Of a DNA stretch of 5,853 nt, positions 1 through 4,803 are shown piece after piece. The notes below the pieces were generated by a model. The model searched no databases and was not told where the DNA came from. It saw only the letters and a list, made by a program, of their open reading frames with translations. Position 1 is the first letter of the stretch, and each line of letters begins with the position of its first letter. Source of the stretch: Methanobacteriota archaeon (GTDB taxonomy: Archaea > Halobacteriota > Methanomicrobia > Methanomicrobiales > Methanospirillaceae); NCBI GenBank assembly GCA_009779205.1, contig WRER01000068.1:1-5853 (forward strand), given 5' to 3'. The position numbers and the translations under genes were made by a program.

Positions 1-2836
1 CTTTGAGGAGATTATACAAAGATTCGCTCCTATTGCCCCACGTAAAGTCAAACTTATATATACCAGGCGTATATCCCATAATAACGCGGTATTTCGTCTT
101 TTCTCCTTCATATGTATTTACATGGGGAACATTGCCTCTTAACGTTTCAATCGTCTTACTTGAGGGAGATAATTGATTCGGTCCAAGATCACCTAATTGA
201 AAATCACTACCAATGGTTCGGAGAAAGAGATTAATAAGACATCGTATCTGGTTCGACCAGAATAAAACGTCGAAAATATCTGCAGCTTCAGCCATGTCTA
301 CGTACGCAACACCTCCCGTTGCAGGAGCAATCCCGATCCATTGTCTCACATTTTTAGCATTTTTCGGTTCGACTTCTTCCATGTACCAACGGGAGACCAC
401 TCCTCCCATGGAGTGAGCGATAATATCAATTGGACCAGAATAACCTGTTTCATCTCGTTTTTCTGCAATATATCTTTGTAAATGCACAGCATTATCTCGT
501 GGATCAAAAAACGTGTTATAATCAAATGTATCCCACGTGTCAATGCTTTCATCTTTGAGTGCCTTGTTTAGTTTTTCAAATGTCTCAGGACCTGACCAAA
601 ATCCATGGACGAAGACCACTGGAATATTGGTATACAGTTCCCGAAATATCGGACCATTTGGTTTGATAGAGATGGTTGCACTTTTCGTGTATTCTTTCTG
701 ATCGAGTGGAGATATGAATGAAAACTGTGAGCTCTTTTCTACCACCCACGGAGGATTTAATGGAAGCATCTTCTCTAAAGCAACAGTTCTTTTTTTCGTA
801 GGACCCCAGACGCTTATGGTACCTCCTTTTACATACTTCTCCAAATCCACTTCTGAGGAAATACCACTGATACCGGTTGCCTGTTCTGTACCAATAGACC
901 ACATGTGTATGTTGGTGATGGTTGCACTGTCAGCGATCTCTTCAATACCATGTGTGGTATTTCCGGAAACGATAAAGGTACCGCCATTGATGCTTGTCTG
1001 ATCCTTGAGCGTCAGGATTCCGTGCGCTACTGACTTCTCTCCTTCGCTTTCTTCACTTTTTATGGTAAAGGTGCCGTCAGAGATGCTTGCACGATCTTTG
1101 AGTTCTACAATTCCTACCGCATACGATCCATTGATGTTAAATTCCCCATTTGAGACTTTTCCATCGTCCTGGATAGTCAAGATTCCGGAAGCAGACAGCC
1201 CGTTGACGGTTATTTTTCCGTTTACTATTTCTCCCTGATCTCGGATAACACCAATTCCAGTAATTCCAACAATACTTGTATCAGTGCTCGTAATGGTAAT
1301 TTCCGTATCTTTCAGCTTGCCACGTAGTGTTCCAATGCCACTGACAAGTTCTCTGGATGTGACAATAATAGACGACTTCTCAATATTGTTACATTCAGTT
1401 ATTGCAAAATCTCCATCTGGATTTGTAGCGGTGATCGTAATATTCTTGAGATCTAGGTCCTCTTTGCCAACAATCCGATGCAGAACGACACCGTCTCCAT
1501 CAAGTTTGACTTTTGAAACTGTTACTTCAACTATAATCTCACTTGGAAAATCAGCATTTTTTGCAAAGGTATACTCATTTGGTTTCTTAACCGTTACCGT
1601 TGATCCAGACCAGGAATAACTGTCAGTAACACTAGCACATTCCTGACCTTCATACTCTTCAATTCCATCAGGACAGATCAAAGCAGTACTTGGAGCATTA
1701 CCGATTTCCACCAATATTGCATCGTTTATTTTATATTCGGTTGCCTTTCTCGTGTATTCGGTGCCATCGTACGTGAAGGTATACTCTGGGAAATATGTTG
1801 CATTAGGTAACACCCTGTCTCCAATAGCTGTGGTTGTTCCTCCATCAGGACTCCATGCATATATGGTACCGTTCATGAGCGATTTTTCAAAATCTGCGGA
1901 ATAAGTATTCTGCAGTATACCATATGCACGCTCTTGCCCAACAGACCAGAATGTCCCGCCAGTCATTAATGGTTCTCCATAGTACGTAACAAAATTGCTA
2001 ATTCCTCCAGAAATATTACCAAAAATGTAAAATGTTCCGCCTGAAATGGCAATCCCGTTACCAGAAACAATGCGAACCCCGTACGCTTCCCTGTTTTGGC
2101 TTGTCACGGTAAATGTTCCACCAGAAATGGTCCCAGAAAGAGAGGTAACCCCGGTAGCCCCCCCCTCTTGGCTTGTCACGGTAAATGTTCCTCCAGAAAT
2201 GGTCCCAGAAAGAGAGGTAACCCCGGAAGCCCCCCCCTCTTGGCTTGTCACGGCAAATGCCCCGCCCGAAATGGCACCGCCATCAGAAACACTACTAACC
2301 CCGGAAGCCGATCCAGTACCCGTATTTTCGACAGTAATGGTTGTATTCTCCATTACTCCATATAACGTCTGAATTCCATATACCCAGGAAGTAGTGCCAG
2401 ATCTTACAACAATACGCGAGTTCTCAATGTTCCTACATCCGGTTATTGCGCTACCATAAGGATAATAATCAACATGGATGTTCATATTCTTGAGATCTAA
2501 GTCATCTCGGCCAGCAATCACACCAAGCGTGATACCTGTCCCATCAATTGTGACCCCTGAAGATTGTACGGAAACTCTAATGCCATTTCGGACATTTGAT
2601 GCAAATGTATACGTACCTGGTTCGGTAATCCCTACACCTCCTTCTTCAAGCCACCCATAACCCGGAGTATCACAGGTACAACTGTAAGGCTGGTTATCTT
2701 TAACACAACGACAACCCGAACCATATGTTTCTCCACCAGTACAATCACAATATCGCTCAATCACAGTAGCACTGCAAACCATCGGAATGCATATACACAC
2801 AACTGCAAGGAAAAATAATACATAACGCATTTTCAT
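1..2836 (-). CDS. Secreted multidomain lipase/esterase-like alpha/beta hydrolase with duplicated beta-helix-like modules (3' end missing)
   Basis: The minus-strand frame is open from ATG 2836 to the left edge, giving at least 945 residues with no stop. An in-frame TAA lies 12 bases before the ATG, so only M1 or M3 can be the start. Residues 1-23 look like a signal peptide. Residues 24-65 hold three CxC pairs. Residues 66-368 and 414-723 are two copies of a module rich in Gly/Ser/Thr and short beta strands (ISGGTFTV-like units, VTIDGTGITL), resembling right-handed beta-helix repeats. From about 735 comes an alpha/beta-hydrolase: VVFVHGFWSG (oxyanion-loop HG at 744-745), DIIAHSMGGVVSRWY with probable nucleophile Ser809, GIAPATGG where related lipases have a GTPHGG-like motif, and DLGPNQLSPSS resembling their DLxPxS motif. 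The catalytic His is not in the window. I infer an extracellular or surface-bound ester hydrolase whose N-terminal part serves as stalk or binding region. Substrate is unknown. The hydrolase call is firm; lipase versus other esterase is not. Confidence 0.85.
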   Translation of the reverse strand, partial: MKMRYVLFFLAVVCICIPMVCSATVIERYCDCTGGETYGSGCRCVKDNQPYSCTCDTPGYGWLEEGGVGITEPGTYTFASNVRNGIRVSVQSSGVTIDGTGITLGVIAGRDDLDLKNMNIHVDYYPYGSAITGCRNIENSRIVVRSGTTSWVYGIQTLYGVMENTTITVENTGTGSASGVSSVSDGGAISGGAFAVTSQEGGASGVTSLSGTISGGTFTVTSQEGGATGVTSLSGTISGGTFTVTSQNREAYGVRIVSGNGIAISGGTFYIFGNISGGISNFVTYYGEPLMTGGTFWSVGQERAYGILQNTYSADFEKSLMNGTIYAWSPDGGTTTAIGDRVLPNATYFPEYTFTYDGTEYTRKATEYKINDAILVEIGNAPSTALICPDGIEEYEGQECASVTDSYSWSGSTVTVKKPNEYTFAKNADFPSEIIVEVTVSKVKLDGDGVVLHRIVGKEDLDLKNITITATNPDGDFAITECNNIEKSSIIVTSRELVSGIGTLRGKLKDTEITITSTDTSIVGITGIGVIRDQGEIVNGKITVNGLSASGILTIQDDGKVSNGEFNINGSYAVGIVELKDRASISDGTFTIKSEESEGEKSVAHGILTLKDQTSINGGTFIVSGNTTHGIEEIADSATITNIHMWSIGTEQATGISGISSEVDLEKYVKGGTISVWGPTKKRTVALEKMLPLNPPWVVEKSSQFSFISPLDQKEYTKSATISIKPNGPIFRELYTNIPVVFVHGFWSGPETFEKLNKALKDESIDTWDTFDYNTFFDPRDNAVHLQRYIAEKRDETGYSGPIDIIAHSMGGVVSRWYMEEVEPKNAKNVRQWIGIAPATGGVAYVDMAEAADIFDVLFWSNQIRCLINLFLRTIGSDFQLGDLGPNQLSPSSKTIETLRGNVPHVNTYEGEKTKYRVIMGYTPGIYKFDFTWGNRSESLYNLLK
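668..2641 (-). repeat. Large internal duplication in the hydrolase: two ~300-residue beta-helix-like modules
   Basis: Module A (residues about 66-368, positions 1733-2641) and module B (about 414-723, positions 668-1597) align along their whole length. Both start with a P..YTFA segment. Both then have a [VK]xxDGxGxxL strand, the shared block DLDLKN, an AIT-x-C-[RN]NIE motif, several GTF/GKI-type strands, W-S-[VI]-G-x-[EQ]-[RQ]-A, an S-x-[DV]-[FL]-EK-x-[LV]-x-x-GTI block, and a closing EYT[RK]-[KS]-AT. The copies are diverged in sequence and have different numbers of inner strand repeats, so the duplication is old. They are joined by residues 369-413, which contain two further Cys. Confidence 0.8.
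2081..2302 (-). repeat. 72-bp tandem repeats coding 24-residue GVTSLSGTISGGTFTVTSQ units
   Basis: Inside module A, 2153-2224 and 2081-2152 are two near-identical 72-bp units coding 24 residues each, differing mainly at the end (EGGAT against NREAY). A third, more diverged unit of 26 residues (GVSSVSDGGAISGG...) occupies 2225-2302. The high DNA identity of the first two units points to recent expansion. Each inner unit boundary carries a run of eight C on the plus strand (2158-2165 and 2230-2237), which codes Gly-Gly. Confidence 0.9.
2768..2836 (-). other. Signal peptide of the secreted hydrolase
   Basis: Residues 1-23 begin MKMR, followed by a hydrophobic core (VLFFLAVVCICIPMV) and a small-residue end, CSA before TVIER, that fits signal peptidase I cleavage after A23. 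The Cys at 21 is not in a clear lipobox with the expected following small residue and charge context, so a lipoprotein is less likely. This indicates Sec-dependent export. Confidence 0.75.
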
Positions 2837-2844
2837 CGTAAAAA

Positions 2845-2863
2845 CCCCTTACAATACATAATA
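2845..2863 (-). promoter_or_regulatory. Weak candidate promoter/ribosome site before the hydrolase gene
   Basis: On the minus strand TATTATGTATT (2853-2863) is centred about 23 bases before ATG 2836, and GTAAGGGG follows with its G run eight bases from the ATG. Neither is a good match: the A/T element is not a strong TATA box and AAGGGG pairs poorly with the archaeal 16S tail. An alternative A/T box, TTTTATTT on the minus strand, sits at about 2973-2980. It would place a transcript start near the degenerate palindrome at 2931-2952. Confidence 0.25.
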
Positions 2864-2906
2864 CGCTGTTTCAGAGGACCTGTGTCCCCAAAATGACATT
2901 TTGCCA

Positions 2907-2965
2907 TAGAATGACTCGTGGTTTGAGTACCTCAAAAACGATCGTATATGCGATAGGTCATTCTA
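2907..2965. repeat. Perfect 9-bp inverted repeat TAGAATGAC / GTCATTCTA
   Basis: TAGAATGAC at 2907-2915 and its exact reverse complement GTCATTCTA at 2957-2965 are separated by 41 bases. The arms extend imperfectly outward: CATTTT with a short insertion on the left matches AAAATGG on the right. The pair encloses the degenerate palindrome at 2931-2952, but the two are not concentric. It could form a long-looped hairpin or be a pair of protein-binding half sites. Confidence 0.5.
2931..2952. promoter_or_regulatory. Degenerate palindrome with ACGATCGT core (candidate operator, site 1)
   Basis: This site is centred at 2941.5 on ACGATCGT, with partly matched arms (8 of 11 pairs). The surrounding 31 bases from 2925 (GAGTACCTCA, AAACGATCGT, TATG...) match the strong palindrome at 3030-3063 at about 26 of 31 positions, so the two are related copies. 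It lies upstream of the minus-strand hydrolase gene, about 95 bases from its start codon, a plausible place for a regulator site. Confidence 0.45.
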
Positions 2966-3004
2966 AAATGGAAATAAAACTTTGATTGAGAAAAGGTGAG
3001 CAAT

Positions 3005-3067
3005 ATGATGAGAAGAGAAGTAGCTAATGGAGTATCTCATAAACGATCGTTTATGAGAGACTCATGA
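3005..3067 (+). CDS. Possible 20-codon small ORF overlapping the palindrome
   Basis: ATGATG at 3005 opens a 20-codon frame (MMRREVANGVSHKRSFMRDS, then TGA). It is preceded by AAGGTGAG, whose GGTGA (2995-2999) is a good archaeal Shine-Dalgarno match five bases before the first ATG and eight before the second. This is the best ribosome site in the window. The ORF contains the whole 34-bp palindrome, so its codons may simply be a by-product of the DNA element. No family is recognised. It may be a leader peptide, a gene remnant or chance. Confidence 0.2.
   Translation: MMRREVANGVSHKRSFMRDS
3030..3063. promoter_or_regulatory. 34-bp near-perfect palindrome (candidate operator, site 2)
   Basis: The inner 24 bases (3035-3058) are a perfect palindrome with half site TCTCATAAACGA. 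Adding GAGT on the left and ACTC on the right gives 34 bp with only one mismatched pair (3034/3059). There is no loop, so it suits binding by a dimeric DNA-binding protein better than an RNA terminator, and no T-run follows it on either strand. The related site 1 is 105 bp away centre to centre. The regulator is not in the window. Confidence 0.6.
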
Positions 3068-3250
3068 TTTCTTTCCATATCATGTAATTTCTTACAATAT
3101 TCCAGATATTACCTTGATATTTCAAACAGTTGCCTAATAATAACATCCGTTTCTGTTTGATTGTTTGATATCTGTTCGATGTGTAAATCTCTTAAAACTC
3201 CATTTCCTACACAGGAAGTAGTACAAGTATACATTCTGCGTCATTCTTAA
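3068..3250. other. Intergenic stretch without a recognisable gene
   Basis: This A/T-rich stretch shows no coding frame, tRNA or known RNA family that I can recognise. The only structure seen is a short inverted pair, TCAAACAG (3122-3129) and CTGTTTGA (3153-3160), and a 5-bp stem TTCCT/AGGAA around 3205-3219. Both are small enough to be chance. Confidence 0.5.
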
Positions 3251-3251
3251 T

Positions 3252-3370
3252 AAACAGTCTCTTAATAAGCCGCCTCTTGATAAACAGTACTATACTTAAA
3301 CAGTAGGTACTATAACCAAACAGTAGGTACTATAACCAAACAGTAGGTACTCTAATTAAACAGTAGGCAC
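3252..3370. repeat. Iteron-like array of AAACAGT repeats, 20-bp core period
   Basis: AAACAGT begins at 3252, 3282, 3298, 3318, 3338 and 3358, giving spacings of 30, 16, 20, 20 and 20. The units at 3298 and 3318 are identical over 20 bp (AAACAGTAGGTACTATAACC), and the next two diverge progressively. Within the core units AGTA and TACT flank GG, a tiny inverted repeat. The array lies downstream of the RuBisCO stop and upstream of the palindromes. There are no unique spacers, so it is not a CRISPR array. It may be a protein-binding iteron array or a slippage-generated repeat. Confidence 0.8.
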
Positions 3371-3374
3371 CCCT

Positions 3375-3425
3375 AAAAAAGAAGGTACCTCTAAAAAGAA
3401 AGCATCCCTAAAAAAGAAGAAAAAA
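3375..3425 (-). terminator. Oligo-T terminator tracts behind the RuBisCO gene
   Basis: On the minus strand, just after the RuBisCO TAA (3431-3433), come four T tracts of 5-6 T (3420-3425, 3410-3415, 3393-3397, 3375-3380) in a pyrimidine-rich context. Archaeal RNA polymerase terminates at such U-rich stretches without needing a hairpin. The tracts lie in units of about 18 bp starting CTAAAAA on the plus strand, which look like a decayed continuation of the adjacent AAACAGT array. Confidence 0.65.
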
Positions 3426-3430
3426 GGATT

Positions 3431-4651
3431 TTATGCAAAGGTTCCCCACTTTTCAAGAGCTGCTGCAAGTTCTGCATGATCCTTCGCATACTCTTCAAGA
3501 GTAGTTCCTTGCATTGCTGCATCAACTGCCTGACGCATGGCTGTTGCACCTGCTCGAGTGCCATTCGGATGACCATGTATTCCACCTCCTGCTTGCAGAA
3601 TAATGTCTTTTCCAAGGACCTCTATCTCTCGTGCAACACCACCAGGAGCTAAACCTCCACTTGCAACCGGAAACACGTCTTTCAGTCCAAAATAGTTCGG
3701 GTCGGTAAGTGCCTTATTATCACCAAGCAACTCAGCAGTATCATGATCCATCTTCCCTGAGATCGTTCCAGTATGCAGCTGATCTCCTCCAGCCATACGG
3801 ATCAGCCGACAAAATGCCCTCATCGCAACGCCATGCTCTGGTTCTCTCGTCATTGCAGCATGCATTGTACGATGAACATGCAATGGAAGTTGAATTGAAG
3901 AATCCTCTGCAAGCACTCGAACCGCATCAATACCACAGACAACGAAATCAACCATAAGCATATTTGCTCCAAGGTCAATGGCTTCTTCTGCACGTTCCAG
4001 AATCTTATCTCCAGGAGCAGAGACATTTATCGCATACAACACTGTTCGTCCTGTATCATCCTTCACTCGATCAAGCTGCTCCATCACAGCTGGAAGACGA
4101 TCTGCCATTGGACAAAACTTCTGATCTGTCAGCGTCTCGTCATCTTTAATAAGATCAACGCCACCTATTGCAGCTTCATATGAGACCTGTGCTGTATCTT
4201 TCGGATTTAATCCGACTTTTGGTTTAATAATCGTTCCAACATGAGGTCTTCTGCTTTTATCAGTCCCAACTATCTTTCTAATTCCTTCAATACCAAATTG
4301 CGGTCCTTTAAATGGTGCAGTAGTAGCCTCTGTGAAGTCAAGATCCAGCAGCCGAACTTTTGCAAGCTTTGAAAGACCATATAAATTGCCTGAAACCACT
4401 GACAGATATTGTGGAATGCTTCCTGGTTCAAAAATATCATCTGCAAAACCAACCTTCGTTATATATCCGTCATTATAAGGTACAACTTCGTGTACTCTTC
4501 CATCTAGATAACGAACATACTCCTGAGTTGTTGAGATATCAGTCCACGTTCCTGTTGTCTGCTCTTCAGCAATTGCCTGAGCTGCCCATTTAAAATCAAC
4601 GCCAGCTTTTGGCCTATAATAATACGTTCCAATAACTTCTCCCATATACAT
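3431..4651 (-). CDS. rbcL: Form III-type ribulose-1,5-bisphosphate carboxylase/oxygenase, large subunit
   Basis: A complete 406-residue protein carrying all RuBisCO signatures. Numbers in brackets are spinach positions: EEQTTGTWT with E30 (60), T35 (65) and W36 (66); GN with N89 (123); TIIKPKVG with K143 (175) and K145 (177); GGVDLIKDDE with carbamylated K169 (201) and Mg ligands D171/E172 (203/204); HVHR with H260 (294) and R261 (295); DQLHTGTISGKM with H293 (327) and loop-6 K300 (334); VASGG with S331 (379); and QAGGGIHGHP. It is therefore expected to be an active carboxylase, not a form IV RuBisCO-like protein. Archaeal form III enzymes act in AMP salvage, turning ribulose bisphosphate and CO2 into two 3-phosphoglycerates after AMP phosphorylase and ribose-1,5-bisphosphate isomerase, neither of which is seen here. 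It is shorter than typical form III proteins, lacking the N-terminal extension and part of the segment after loop 6. A TGA 33 bases upstream excludes a longer ATG start; M3 is an alternative start. Confidence 0.96.
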   Translation of the reverse strand: MYMGEVIGTYYYRPKAGVDFKWAAQAIAEEQTTGTWTDISTTQEYVRYLDGRVHEVVPYNDGYITKVGFADDIFEPGSIPQYLSVVSGNLYGLSKLAKVRLLDLDFTEATTAPFKGPQFGIEGIRKIVGTDKSRRPHVGTIIKPKVGLNPKDTAQVSYEAAIGGVDLIKDDETLTDQKFCPMADRLPAVMEQLDRVKDDTGRTVLYAINVSAPGDKILERAEEAIDLGANMLMVDFVVCGIDAVRVLAEDSSIQLPLHVHRTMHAAMTREPEHGVAMRAFCRLIRMAGGDQLHTGTISGKMDHDTAELLGDNKALTDPNYFGLKDVFPVASGGLAPGGVAREIEVLGKDIILQAGGGIHGHPNGTRAGATAMRQAVDAAMQGTTLEEYAKDHAELAAALEKWGTFA

Positions 4652-4670
4652 TCTAAATGTTATAATAACA

Positions 4671-4690
4671 GATAAATTTTTTCAAAAGAT
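4671..4690 (-). promoter_or_regulatory. Candidate BRE/TATA promoter of the RuBisCO gene (leaderless)
   Basis: On the minus strand AAAATTTATC (4671-4680), preceded by purine-rich TTGAAAA that resembles a TFB recognition element, is centred about 25 bases before ATG 4651. No Shine-Dalgarno-like sequence precedes that ATG. The spacing fits transcription starting at or next to the start codon, the common archaeal leaderless arrangement. Confidence 0.45.
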
Positions 4691-4765
4691 TTTACGAACA
4701 TGCTAAAAGAACAGATAATCGTATTTTTATTGATCACAGAAATCGATAGACATAGATTATATCAT

Positions 4766-4795
4766 ACAGTTATTACTAATATATGCAAAAACTGT
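4766..4795 (+). promoter_or_regulatory. Candidate TATA promoter of the ATPase gene, flanked by an inverted repeat
   Basis: TAATATAT (4777-4784) is centred about 24 bases before ATG 4804, and no ribosome-binding site is visible, so a leaderless transcript is likely. A 6-bp inverted repeat, ACAGTT (4766-4771) and AACTGT (4790-4795), brackets the box almost symmetrically. This could be an operator controlling access of the basal factors, though six-base arms could be chance. Confidence 0.4.
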
Positions 4796-4803
4796 GAACA
4801 CAA

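Noticed and set aside
2046..2372. Plus-strand repeat proteins (Pro-rich, or Cys/Gly-rich in another frame) opposite the 72-bp repeats
   Set aside because: They are the antisense of the repeat-rich hydrolase gene. The minus-strand frame is continuous for 945 codons with a signal peptide and recognisable domains, which explains the open antisense frames.
2911..2985. Plus-strand 24-codon ORF (MTRGLSTSKTIVYAIGHSKM...) across palindrome site 1
   Set aside because: It has no ribosome site and no recognisable family, and its reading phase over the shared repeat differs from the ORF at 3005. It is most likely chance over a DNA element.
3030..3063. The 34-bp palindrome as a rho-independent terminator
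   Set aside because: It has no loop and no adjacent T-run on either strand, and the RuBisCO T tracts are already several hundred bases upstream on the transcribed strand. An operator-type site fits better.
3252..3425. Regular repeats suggesting a CRISPR array
   Set aside because: Units are only 17-20 bp, directly abutting, with no unique 30-40 bp spacers and no cas gene; it is a degenerate tandem repeat.
3431..4651. Form IV RuBisCO-like protein (for example an enolase of methionine salvage)
   Set aside because: Carboxylase residues including both KPK lysines, the carbamylated Lys, its Asp/Glu partners, loop-6 Lys and both His are present, whereas form IV proteins have lost several of these.
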